Below, in pieces: positions 40,681 through 48,924 of a stretch of 64,000 nt of DNA (the stretch's first letter is position 1; every line of letters starts with the position of its first letter). Below the pieces are notes generated by a model. That model saw only the letters and a list, made by a program, of their open reading frames with translations. It ran no database searches and was not told the DNA's origin. This DNA is from CAZEKB01 sp964512225. Its GTDB lineage: Bacteria; Myxococcota_A; UBA796; UBA9615. The position numbers and the translations under genes are program-made. The DNA is taken from NCBI GenBank assembly GCA_964512225.1, contig CAZEKB010000009.1:31964-95963 (forward strand), given 5' to 3'.

Positions 40681-41514
40681 ATGCCGCTCTTCCGCCGCGA
40701 CGAAGGAACCCCCGTCCCGAACCCGGGCGCGCTGCGGACTATGATGCCGTTCGTCATGCGCGGCCGGAACGAGGCGGCCGTCTACTTCACCCAGCGGCTC
40801 GACGTGGGCCCGACCCTCGCGTGGATCGAGGCGCAGCGCGCCGCGGGGCGCGACGTCTCCTTCTTCCAGGTCGTGCTCGCGGCGTTCGTCCGCACCCTCG
40901 CCGAGCGGCCGAAGATGAACCGGTTCGTATCCGGCGGCCGCCTCTACGACCGCCGCGGCATCTCGATCTCCTTCGCGGTGAAGAAGCGCTTCGACGACGA
41001 CGGCGGGCTCTCCACCGTCAAGATCTTCTTCGCGCCGGAGGACACGATCGACGCCGTGGGCGCGCGCGTGCAGGAGGCGATCGCGGGGGGGCGGTCGGAG
41101 TCGAAGTCGGCCTCCGAGAAGGAGATGGCGCTCGTCACGCGACTCCCGGGCCCGATCATCTCCCTGATCATGAGGATCCAGCGGCTCCTGGACGCCTGGA
41201 ACCTGCTCCCCGCCGCGATGATCCGCGTGGACCCGATGTACGCCTCGCTCTTCTGCGCGAACCTCGGGTCGATCGGCCTCACGGCCCCGTTTCACCACCT
41301 GTACGAGTACGGCACGGTGCCGCTGTTCGCGGTGATCGGGGCGATCCACAAGGGGACCTGGGTCGACGCCGAGGGCGAGACCTCGGTGCGCGACGTCGTC
41401 GAGATCAAGTGGACCCTCGACGAGCGGATCGCCGACGGCTTCTACTGCGCCCGGGGGCTGCAGCTGGTGGCGGAGTTCCTGGCGGACCCGGGGGCGCTCG
41501 ATCCGGCCCCCTGA
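40681..41514 (+). CDS. CAT/E2 acyltransferase-fold protein lacking the catalytic His
   Basis: 277 residues. The pattern is that of stand-alone 2-oxoacid-dehydrogenase acyltransferase (E2) catalytic domains: DVGPTLAWIEAQRAAGRDVSFFQVVLAAFVR (cited as DVGPTLAWIEAQ and VSFFQVVLAAFVRTLAE), MNRFVSGGRLYDR, ISISFAVKKRF and LGSIGLTAPFHHLYEYGTVPLF. The active-site motif DHRxxDG reads DERIADG, with Glu248 in place of the catalytic His; the second DG is kept. Acyl transfer by the normal mechanism is therefore unlikely. There is no lipoyl domain. It shares a transcript with the alpha/beta hydrolase and ends in a hairpin. Confidence 0.8.
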   Translation: MPLFRRDEGTPVPNPGALRTMMPFVMRGRNEAAVYFTQRLDVGPTLAWIEAQRAAGRDVSFFQVVLAAFVRTLAERPKMNRFVSGGRLYDRRGISISFAVKKRFDDDGGLSTVKIFFAPEDTIDAVGARVQEAIAGGRSESKSASEKEMALVTRLPGPIISLIMRIQRLLDAWNLLPAAMIRVDPMYASLFCANLGSIGLTAPFHHLYEYGTVPLFAVIGAIHKGTWVDAEGETSVRDVVEIKWTLDERIADGFYCARGLQLVAEFLADPGALDPAP

Positions 41515-41520
41515 GGGGCC
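41505..41520. terminator. hairpin between convergent genes
   Basis: GGCCCC-CTGA-GGGGCC: a 6-bp stem whose loop holds the TGA of the E2-fold gene (41512-41514). It lies 8 bases from the end of the convergent lipoprotein gene. Confidence 0.5.
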
Positions 41521-41527
41521 CCCGATC

Positions 41528-42631
41528 TCACTCGACCCAGGTGTCGCACCCCGGGTAGCCGTCCTCGCCCTCGACCGTGTAGGACTCCGCGGCCCCCTCG
41601 CAGCCGACGTCGTCCAGGTCCTCCTGGATGATGTCGTGGCAGAAGCGCTCGACGATCTCGAAGTCGTGGGTCTCGCCGCGCACGTTCACCGCGTGCAGGT
41701 CGAGGCACCACGGCTCGCCGTCGGTGGCGCAGGGCATGCACTCGGCGAGATCGCAGATCGTCTCCCCGAGATCGCGGATGTCCCGGGCGTCGATCGTGCC
41801 GGTGAAGGCGCCCGCGGCGTACCGGTCGCCGTCCGGGTGGAAGGTCGCCGCGAGCGACATCTCGAAGACGTCGACCTGGTTCCCCGCCACGATCAGGCGC
41901 AGGTCGCTGCCCTCCATGGCGATGTCCGGGTTGGTCCACTCGGCCGTCGTATCGTCGCCGCCGCCCTCGACGCCGTCCGGCCCGTAGGTGAAGGGCAGCG
42001 TCGACGAGCAGAGGTCCTGCTCCACGGGCTCGACCTTCTGCACGCCCACGGCGCCCATGATGTGCACCGTGCCCGCCTCGAGGTCGGAGCTGTCGAGCAT
42101 CGTGAACATGAGCGGCGTGTCCGCGAGGACGCCGCCGAGCACGCTCCCGATCCCCTCGGGCTCGATGAAGTCGGCGTTCGCGAGGTCGAGCTCGAAGGTG
42201 CGTCCGATGAGCCCGTCCACGGCGTCCTGCTCGAGGACGGTCCCGTAGGGCCCCGTGGTGAAGCTCCAGGGGGCCGAGTCGTCGCCGTCGCTCCAGCTCC
42301 AGCTGACGGTCGCCGTGTACTGCGTGCTGGGGGCGAGGTTCTCGGTCGCGGCGAACGAGATGCGGCGACCGCTCTCGGCGAGCTCGATCCCGCCCGCCAC
42401 GGCGGGCTCCAGCGCGATGGAGGCCGTCTCGGGGGCGACGTCGAAGCGCACCCAAATCAGCTCGGTGGGGGCCACGTCGTCGGCGTCGGCGGCCGGACCC
42501 ACGGCGAGGATCGCGGGCGGCGGTGTACCCCCGCGAGTGTCGTCGTCGTCTCCTCCGATCCCCTCGCAGGCGCAGGCGGCGAGCAGGGGGAGAGCGACGG
42601 CGGACAGGGCGACGAGCCGGAAGACGGACAT
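41528..42631 (-). CDS. lipoprotein with Ig-like (Big_5-type) N-terminal domain and poly-Asp tether
   Basis: 367 residues; start fixed by GGAGGT upstream of the ATG at 42631. The signal peptide ends LPLLAAC with ACEGIGGDDDD next. Residues about 40-125 read as a bacterial Ig-like domain of the Big_5 kind: VGPAADADDVAPTELIWVRFD, SGRRISFAATENLAPSTQYTATVS (cited as FAATENLAPSTQYTATVS). The rest is beta-rich and has many Cys (LGETICDLAECMPCATDGEPWCLDL, here ICDLAECMPCATDGEPWC, and a last pair in GCEG and PGCDTW), suggesting disulfides in an exported protein. No enzyme motif is seen. It is downstream of sixA. Confidence 0.8.
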   Translation of the reverse strand: MSVFRLVALSAVALPLLAACACEGIGGDDDDTRGGTPPPAILAVGPAADADDVAPTELIWVRFDVAPETASIALEPAVAGGIELAESGRRISFAATENLAPSTQYTATVSWSWSDGDDSAPWSFTTGPYGTVLEQDAVDGLIGRTFELDLANADFIEPEGIGSVLGGVLADTPLMFTMLDSSDLEAGTVHIMGAVGVQKVEPVEQDLCSSTLPFTYGPDGVEGGGDDTTAEWTNPDIAMEGSDLRLIVAGNQVDVFEMSLAATFHPDGDRYAAGAFTGTIDARDIRDLGETICDLAECMPCATDGEPWCLDLHAVNVRGETHDFEIVERFCHDIIQEDLDDVGCEGAAESYTVEGEDGYPGCDTWVE

Positions 42632-42696
42632 GGGACCTCCAAGGTGAGAAGACGCGGGAACGGACATGCAGGGATCGAGCCCTCGGCGCGGGTCGA

Positions 42697-43173
42697 TCAG
42701 GGCCTCAGGAGGCCTTCCAGCTCCCATCGCGTGGTGAAGGCCTCCGCCCAGTCCGCAGCGTCGGCGGACAATAGCGCAGCGAAGGCCGTGCCGAGGCCGA
42801 TGCGGCGCCCCGTGAGGCGCGTGGCGGCGTCGGACCACCCGGGGTTGTGGCCCAGGCACAGGATCGTCGTGGCCGCGCGGTCCCACCCCGCGGCGTCGCG
42901 CGCGAGGCGCTCGAGCGTCGGCAGGTACAGGTCCCGGGTCCAGGAGACGGCCGCCGGGGACGGCACCGCGCCCTGCATCGCCGCCCAGGTCTGCCGCGTG
43001 CGGACCGCGTCGCTGCCGCGCACGACGTCCGGGGCCCAGCCCTCCTCCACGAGGGCCCGACCGACCCGCAGGGCTTCCCCCCGACCGAGCAGCGTGAGGG
43101 GTCGCTCGTGGTCGTCGAGCCCGTAGCCGGGGTCGGCGTTCCCGTGGCGCATCAGGACGAGGCGGAGAGCCAT
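42697..43173 (-). CDS. sixA: phosphohistidine phosphatase SixA-like
   Basis: 158 residues, the usual SixA length. The histidine-phosphatase signature is LVLMRHGNAD with catalytic His10 (approximately), followed by HERPLTLLGRGEA, and the second His is in ILCLGHNPGWSDAA. SixA removes phosphate from phosphohistidines, for example in Hpt domains or PTS proteins. It lies 31 bases after a PilZ gene and 65 bases before a lipoprotein gene on the same strand. The partner cannot be deduced. Confidence 0.85.
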   Translation of the reverse strand: MALRLVLMRHGNADPGYGLDDHERPLTLLGRGEALRVGRALVEEGWAPDVVRGSDAVRTRQTWAAMQGAVPSPAAVSWTRDLYLPTLERLARDAAGWDRAATTILCLGHNPGWSDAATRLTGRRIGLGTAFAALLSADAADWAEAFTTRWELEGLLRP

Positions 43174-43204
43174 CGGCGCAGCCTACCTGCGCCCGACGGA
43201 GCGG

Positions 43205-43696
43205 TCAGAGCACGGCGTCCAGCCAGCCGAAGAGCACGCGCACGCCCGCGTAGGCGAAGAGCAGCGCGGCGACCTTCGTGACGCCCGCGAGGACCCGGGT
43301 GATCGCCGAGGAGCGGGCCCGACGGAGGTGGAGCCTCGCGGGGGCGATGCCCTGCCGCTCGGCCTCCGCTACGACCGCCTCGTGCAGGGCCGCCGCAGGC
43401 TCCGACGCGGCCGGCGTGAAGCGGACGACGAACCCGTCGCCGGCGGGCGCGACCCGGAGGATCGTGCCCTGTACCGTCACGGCGTTCGCGGCGTGCCCGA
43501 CGTGGTGGAGATAGACCTCGACCTCCACGCCCTCCGGCGGCGGAGCCCCGCGGTCGGAGGCGTCGACCATCAGGTACGCGCCGCCCAGCGAGATGTCGCG
43601 GACGCGCGCCGAGATCCGACGGTCGTCGGGGAGGATCACGATGGCTCGGCCTTCGGACCGAATGCGGAGGTGGGCGCGAAGCTCGGGGGTGGCCAT
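43205..43696 (-). CDS. PilZ-domain protein with C-terminal membrane segment
   Basis: 163 residues from the ATG at 43696. PilZ signatures: an N-terminal Arg-rich region (RAHLRIRSEGRA) and DISLGGAYLMVD (DxSxxG), together the binding site for cyclic di-GMP, although the RxxxR spacing is not perfect. The sheet continues with VEVEVYLHHVG and FVVRFTPA. The last 25 residues (VLAGVTKVAALLFAYAGVRVLF) are hydrophobic and could anchor it in the membrane. The open frame upstream of 43696 is shadow. It heads a short operon with sixA. Confidence 0.8.
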   Translation of the reverse strand: MATPELRAHLRIRSEGRAIVILPDDRRISARVRDISLGGAYLMVDASDRGAPPPEGVEVEVYLHHVGHAANAVTVQGTILRVAPAGDGFVVRFTPAASEPAAALHEAVVAEAERQGIAPARLHLRRARSSAITRVLAGVTKVAALLFAYAGVRVLFGWLDAVL

Positions 43697-43765
43697 GCCC
43701 CCCTCATCGGCCGCTCCGACCGGGGCTTTACCCCCTCCAGGATGCGCGTGGGGGGCGACGATTCG

Positions 43766-43771
43766 TATACT
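43766..43771 (+). promoter_or_regulatory. -10-like TATACT six bases before the start codon
   Basis: TATACT lies 6 bases upstream of the ATG at 43778, placing transcription start at the ATG. The same word precedes the paralogous gene at 6329. Confidence 0.45.
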
Positions 43772-43777
43772 GGGCCC

Positions 43778-45442
43778 ATGAGGAGATGGTGGTCCGGGGC
43801 CGTGGGAGCGGCGGCCCTGGTGGCACTGGGAGCGGGCTGCCCCACCGACGACGTGGGGCCGGAGGTGCCGTGCGAGGCGCCTGCGGCGATCCGTACGGCT
43901 CCGTCCGCGGAGCGCTCGATGACCGGAGAGCCGGCGTTCGTGGACGTGACCGACGAGTCGGGCATCGGCTGGCTGCCCACGGTCCAGGAGTGGCAGGAGC
44001 TGGTGGACGAAGCCCCGGAGGGCACCGAGGACTACAACCAGTGGGGAGGCTTCGCGGTCGGCGACTTCGACGGCAACGGCTACCTCGACGTCCTCTTCAC
44101 CAACAAGTACGACCCCCCCCGCCTCTTCCTGGGCACGGGGCGCATGCGGTTCGTCGAGATCGACGCCGAGGACGCGGGCCTCTCCGAGCCCGGGGCCGGG
44201 CTGTCCGGGGCGTCCACCGCGGACGTCGACGGCGACGGCGACCTCGACGTCCTCCTGGTCGGGCGCAGCACGGCGCTGCTGGAGAACCGCACCGGCGAGG
44301 GCGGCCCGCTCTTCGAGCAGGTCCGCACGATCGCCCCCCCGGTCGAGGCGCCCGCCTCCATCGAGCTCTCGGCGAGCTGGGCCGACATCGATCGCGACGG
44401 GGACCTGGACGTCCACATCGCCAACTGGGGGTGGGACCCCGCCCACCCCGTCCCGAGCTACGACCGCATCCTCGTGCAGAACCGCGACGGGGCCTTCGAC
44501 GACCGCTCCGAGGACTTCTATCCGCGGGACCTCGACGGCTCCGGCTACGTGGGCGGGTGGACGGACCTGGACCGGGACGACGACCTCGACCTCGTGATCA
44601 TCCAGGAGGCGGACAACCGGGGGGACGGCGCGAACGTCTTCCTGAGGCACGACGGCGAGTTCGGCGCCGACCTCTCGTTCTCCCCCCACCCCGTCGGGCT
44701 GGAGGTGCCGGGCCGGGCCATGGGGCTCGGGCTCGGCGACTTCGACGCCGACCTCGATCTCGACGTCCACGTCACGGACATCGGCCCCACGAAGCTCTTC
44801 GAGCAGCGCGACGGCATGTTCATCGACGTCGCCACGGCCGCCCTGGGCGAGCTCGCGCCGCCCATCCCCGAGGGCTCCTGGTCCACCTTCTTCGTCGACG
44901 TCGACAACGACGGCACCCTCGAGCTCTTCACCGCCCTCGGCGTGCTCGGCGACGACGCCCTCGAGGACGAGAGCCTGCGCCCTCAGCGCGACCGCCTCTG
45001 GCGCCGGAACGGGGCGAACGGGCTCTGGGAGGACATCGGCGAGGCCTCCGGGCTCACCGACATCGGCAGCACCCGCGGCGCGCTCGCCGTCGACATGAAC
45101 GAGGACGGGTGCGTCGACCTGCTGACGTTCCGCCTCCTGCGCGGCCCGCTGCTGCTCCAGGGCGTCTGCCCCGCCGACGCGGCGTGGCTCACGGTCGAGC
45201 TGCACCAGGGCGACGGAAACCCGAACGCCATCGGGGCGCGGGTCGAGGCCCACGACGGCGCCGAGTACGTGGCCCAGCGCGAGGTGTACGCGGGCTCGAT
45301 CGGGGTCTACACGGGCGGTCCGCCGGAGGTGCGCTTCGGGCTCGGCGACCGGGATCTCATCGATCTCCGCGTGCGGTGGCCCGACGGCACGCGCACCTGC
45401 AACCGCGTCCCCACCCGCATGCGGATCAACCTGACGAAGTAG
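43778..45442 (+). CDS. FG-GAP/VCBS repeat lipoprotein with ASPIC/UnbV domain (paralogue of the 6329 gene)
   Basis: 554 residues. A lipoprotein signal ends VALGAGC, followed by PTDDVG. It contains about seven FG-GAP loops (GDFDGNGYLD, DVDGDGDLD, DIDRDGDLD, DLDRDDDLD, DFDADLDLD, DVDNDGTLE, DMNEDGCVD) and the C-terminal ASPIC/UnbV block GARVEAHDGAEYVAQREVYAGSIGVYTGG (cited as QREVYAGSIGVYTGGPPEV) with VRWPDGTRT. Length, repeat number and C-terminus match the protein at 6329-7999 closely, but no glycosyltransferase follows here. Its last 17 bases overlap the convergent FG-GAP gene. Confidence 0.88.
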   Translation: MRRWWSGAVGAAALVALGAGCPTDDVGPEVPCEAPAAIRTAPSAERSMTGEPAFVDVTDESGIGWLPTVQEWQELVDEAPEGTEDYNQWGGFAVGDFDGNGYLDVLFTNKYDPPRLFLGTGRMRFVEIDAEDAGLSEPGAGLSGASTADVDGDGDLDVLLVGRSTALLENRTGEGGPLFEQVRTIAPPVEAPASIELSASWADIDRDGDLDVHIANWGWDPAHPVPSYDRILVQNRDGAFDDRSEDFYPRDLDGSGYVGGWTDLDRDDDLDLVIIQEADNRGDGANVFLRHDGEFGADLSFSPHPVGLEVPGRAMGLGLGDFDADLDLDVHVTDIGPTKLFEQRDGMFIDVATAALGELAPPIPEGSWSTFFVDVDNDGTLELFTALGVLGDDALEDESLRPQRDRLWRRNGANGLWEDIGEASGLTDIGSTRGALAVDMNEDGCVDLLTFRLLRGPLLLQGVCPADAAWLTVELHQGDGNPNAIGARVEAHDGAEYVAQREVYAGSIGVYTGGPPEVRFGLGDRDLIDLRVRWPDGTRTCNRVPTRMRINLTK

Positions 45443-48400
45443 ACCGCCGCCGCCGGGAAAGGACCATCGCCGGGACCATCAGGAGCGCGGCGAGCATGCC
45501 GGGCGCCGCTTCGGCGCTCATGGCGCACCCGTCGTCGCAGTCCGAGCAATCCATGGGCGTCTCGTCGTCCGGCGGCGTCCCGTCGTCGGGCGTGGGCGTC
45601 TCCTCCTCCGGGGTCTCGCCCTCGCAGTCGGCGTCCACGACCACCTGCACCTGGTCGAACGCGAGCAGTCGGTCGTCGGCGGCGTACCCGTACGCCTGCA
45701 CGGTGTGGTTGCCCTCGCCGTCGATCGTGACCGAGCCCGCCCACGTCCCGCCCGTGGCGACGATGTCGGCGGTGCCGGGAGACCCCGCGCCGTACACGTC
45801 CACGGACGCGACCCCGCAGCTGCGGCCGCGGACCACGAACTCGCCCGTGGGGACGCACAGCCCGTCGGTCGGGTACTCGATCGCGAGGCACACGCCCACC
45901 GCGCCCACCACGTGCACGAGCCCGTCCCGGGTGGAGACCAGGATCTCGTCGCCCGCTTCGCCGTCCACGTCCGCGGCCGCCAGCGCGCCCACGCCGGCGC
46001 TCACCTGGAAGTACCAGGCCAGGGAAGGACCGTCGTCGCCCGCGGCGAGGTTCACGGCGTAGACGCGGCCGTCCTCCGTGCCGACGACGCCCTCTTCGAA
46101 GCCGTCGCCGTCCACGTCCATGGCGATGACCGCCGTGGGCACGGGCGGCGCGGTCGGGGGGTCGTCCGGACCGAAGACGCGACCCTCCGCGAGGTGCGCC
46201 GGGAAGCCGGCGAGCACGCCCCCGGCGGCGCCGGAGAACACGAAGACCTCGGCGTCGCCCGTGATGAACAGCACGTCGAGGCCGGGGGCGGCGTCCACGT
46301 CCGCGAGGGCGGTGAGCTGCGTCACCGAGGGGAGGAGCCCGACGTCCTCGCGGGCCCACAGCTCCGTGGGCTGCGCGAGATCCGTGAGGGCCTCGATCCG
46401 GCTCGTCACGGAGGACGGCATGATCACGGTGTCGAGGGCCCCGTCGCCGTCGAGGTCCCCGTTGGCCGCCACGGAGTGGAAGTAGGTCGTCTGCGTGGAG
46501 GACACCGGCCCGTCCGTGCCCGGCGTCAGCCACTGCATGAACGACGACCCGTGCACGAAGATGTCGAGCGTGCCGTCGGCGCCGGGGGCGCCTTCGTCGT
46601 CGATCATGTCCGCGACGAGGATCGGACCGAGGGACGACGGGGGCCACTCCGGCGTGAACACGTGCAGGACCTCTCCGTCCGCGCCCGACAGGACGACCTC
46701 GCGATACTCGGGGGCGCTGCTCGCGGTGAACACCACGTCGTCGACGCCGTCGCCGTCGAAGTCGCCGCTGCCCCAGTTCAGGCGCGTGGTGACGACGAAC
46801 CCCTCCAGGTCGAGCGTCGGATCGTCGCTGCGCACCGACCAGTCCGTCTCGAAGGCCTCGGTGGCCTCGTTCCAGGAGAGCGACGCGACCTCGAAGCCCT
46901 CGCCCCCGGAGTCCGGCGGGTTGGAGTAGCCGACGACCTCCGCCGCGCCGTCCCCGTCGAGATCCATCGCGAAGGCGGGCTTCGCCAACCCGAGCTTGAT
47001 CGGGGAGCCGCCGTCGGGGCGGTAGGCGAAGTCCTCGTAGATGAGGGTGGCCGGCTCCCCCTCCAGGAGCGACGCCGCGAGCATGGTCTCGGCGCCCTGC
47101 ACCGGGATCTTCATGCGCGAGCCCACGGGCTGCAGCCCGGGGCCGAGCAGGTGGATGTCCACGTCGTCCCGGATCAGGACGCCACTCCCGTCGGCGAAGG
47201 TGGAGACGACCTCCTCCTCGGAGTCGAGCGCGCGCACCGAGACGTTCACGAGCGCCCCGCTTCCGTCGTGCTCGGCCGCCACCACGCTGCGGTCCGCGCC
47301 CGCCTCGAGGTAGGCGACGATCTCGAGGTCGCCGTCCCCGTCCAGGTCCGTGGCGGGCACGACGGGGGGCGGGGTCGCGAGGTTCGTCAGCGAGTCGCGA
47401 TCGAGGACGATCGACACGGACGGCGCGGCCCACTGCTCGCTCAGGGCGCACCCGGACGTGCAGTCGAGCGTCCAGCCGCTCAGGCCCTCGATGAACGTCC
47501 ACGCCGTGGTGGGCGAGGTGACCAGCTCGAGGATGCCGTCGCCGTCGCTGTCCACGGTCCCGTACGCGAAGGCGTTGTCGAGGGAGGCGAGCACGTCGCC
47601 GGTGGCGAGGTCGAAGATCCCGACGGACACGCCCCCCGGCAGGTCGATGCCGTCGCTGATCGGGTTGCCGTCGCCGTCGAGGTCGTCGTCCGCGTTGTCG
47701 ACGAAGCTCACGATCAGCTCGAGGTCGCCGTCGCCGTCCAGGTCGATGGGCCCCTCGACCGGGGTCGACAGCCGCGCGGCGGGCTGTTCGGCCGCGGGGT
47801 AGTCGCGGTACCAGCGGAGCAGGTCCGTGGCCGCGTGGGCGCCCCCGGCGAGGCCCGCCGCGAAGTCGAGCGAGTAGACGGCGTTCGTATAGCGGGGGTG
47901 GCTCGCAACCTCCACCACCTCGGAGATCCCGTCGCCGTCGCCGTCCACGACGAAGCCCGGCCCGAACGAGAAGGTGTCGTGGACGCCGTAGAAGATGCCC
48001 TCGTCGCACAGGCACAGCGTGCCGTCCACGTCGTCGCACACCGCGCCGTCGTCCGCGGGCGCACACACGTCGTACAGCTGGTACTGCGCGCCTTGGTTGA
48101 TGACGACGGCCGCGCCGTCGGAGGCGAGGAGGCGGCCCGCCCGCGCGGGGGTGCGATTCGCGTACCCGGTGAGATCGGTGGCGACGATCGCAGCCTCGGG
48201 CGGGTCGCCTTGGAAGTCGACCGTCCACACCTTCGACTGCGCGAACGCGCCCGCGGGCGCCACCAGCTCGGAGTCGCCGTCGCCGTCCAGATCGAAGGCC
48301 GTGATCTCGTACTTGGTGACCCCGGAGCGGCCCGGGAGCTCGCTCAGCGCGGGGGTGAGCCCCCCGCCGACCGGGTCCACGAGGTAGGCGCCGCCGCCGA

Positions 48401-48812
48401 TCCCGCCCGCGGTCAGCAGGAAGCGCTCGCCGCGGCCGTCCACGTCGACCCGGCCGTGGAAGCCGTCGGCCCCCACCGGGATCGATCGCCACAGGACCTC
48501 CCCCACCGACAGGTCGAGGGAAGCGAGCGAGCCTTGGACCAACAGCACGACTTCGGGGAGCCCGTCGCCGTTGAGGTCTTCCAGGGTGACCTCGGGCAGG
48601 TCGCGCTCCTGGCGCGAGTGGCTGCGAATGAAGCCCGGCTCGGAGCCCTGGGCGTCGCTCATGGTGCCGGAGCCCGACGCGCGGTTGGTCGCGTCCGGGG
48701 TCGAGAACTGCGCGCCCCAGTCGCCCGCGGCGGCGGGGGGAGCGGCGAACAGCAGCAGGGCCACGACGCCGAGCGATGGGGAGGGTCGAGAACTCGAAAG
48801 GAGGTGTCGCAT
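45426..48812 (-). CDS. large secreted FG-GAP/VCBS repeat protein with MYXO-CTERM-like tail
   Basis: 1128 residues with a signal peptide ending PPAAA. Many FG-GAP/VCBS calcium loops are spread over the chain (LEDLNGDGLPEVV, FDLDGDGDSELV, IDLDGDGDLELIV, DLDGDGAAEVVG, GDFDGDGVDDVVF, DVDGDGFEEGVVG), predicting one or more beta-propellers. A Glu/Thr/Pro-rich linker leads to DCSDCDDGCAMSAEA, a hydrophobic stretch LAALLMVPAMVLS and RRRR, a Cys-hydrophobic-Arg tail like the MYXO-CTERM sorting signal of myxobacteria. It is probably displayed on the surface. It converges on the FG-GAP lipoprotein gene with a 17-base overlap. Confidence 0.88.
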   Translation of the reverse strand: MRHLLSSSRPSPSLGVVALLLFAAPPAAAGDWGAQFSTPDATNRASGSGTMSDAQGSEPGFIRSHSRQERDLPEVTLEDLNGDGLPEVVLLVQGSLASLDLSVGEVLWRSIPVGADGFHGRVDVDGRGERFLLTAGGIGGGAYLVDPVGGGLTPALSELPGRSGVTKYEITAFDLDGDGDSELVAPAGAFAQSKVWTVDFQGDPPEAAIVATDLTGYANRTPARAGRLLASDGAAVVINQGAQYQLYDVCAPADDGAVCDDVDGTLCLCDEGIFYGVHDTFSFGPGFVVDGDGDGISEVVEVASHPRYTNAVYSLDFAAGLAGGAHAATDLLRWYRDYPAAEQPAARLSTPVEGPIDLDGDGDLELIVSFVDNADDDLDGDGNPISDGIDLPGGVSVGIFDLATGDVLASLDNAFAYGTVDSDGDGILELVTSPTTAWTFIEGLSGWTLDCTSGCALSEQWAAPSVSIVLDRDSLTNLATPPPVVPATDLDGDGDLEIVAYLEAGADRSVVAAEHDGSGALVNVSVRALDSEEEVVSTFADGSGVLIRDDVDIHLLGPGLQPVGSRMKIPVQGAETMLAASLLEGEPATLIYEDFAYRPDGGSPIKLGLAKPAFAMDLDGDGAAEVVGYSNPPDSGGEGFEVASLSWNEATEAFETDWSVRSDDPTLDLEGFVVTTRLNWGSGDFDGDGVDDVVFTASSAPEYREVVLSGADGEVLHVFTPEWPPSSLGPILVADMIDDEGAPGADGTLDIFVHGSSFMQWLTPGTDGPVSSTQTTYFHSVAANGDLDGDGALDTVIMPSSVTSRIEALTDLAQPTELWAREDVGLLPSVTQLTALADVDAAPGLDVLFITGDAEVFVFSGAAGGVLAGFPAHLAEGRVFGPDDPPTAPPVPTAVIAMDVDGDGFEEGVVGTEDGRVYAVNLAAGDDGPSLAWYFQVSAGVGALAAADVDGEAGDEILVSTRDGLVHVVGAVGVCLAIEYPTDGLCVPTGEFVVRGRSCGVASVDVYGAGSPGTADIVATGGTWAGSVTIDGEGNHTVQAYGYAADDRLLAFDQVQVVVDADCEGETPEEETPTPDDGTPPDDETPMDCSDCDDGCAMSAEAAPGMLAALLMVPAMVLSRRRRSTSSG

Positions 48813-48924
48813 CTGTCCTCAATCAAGGGGCGGTCGCGGCGCGGCGCCGGCCCATTCGACGATTCTACGCGGACGTGGCGTGCCGGCGACCGGGCACGAG
48901 CGGTACCCTCCGGCCGGAGGCCCC

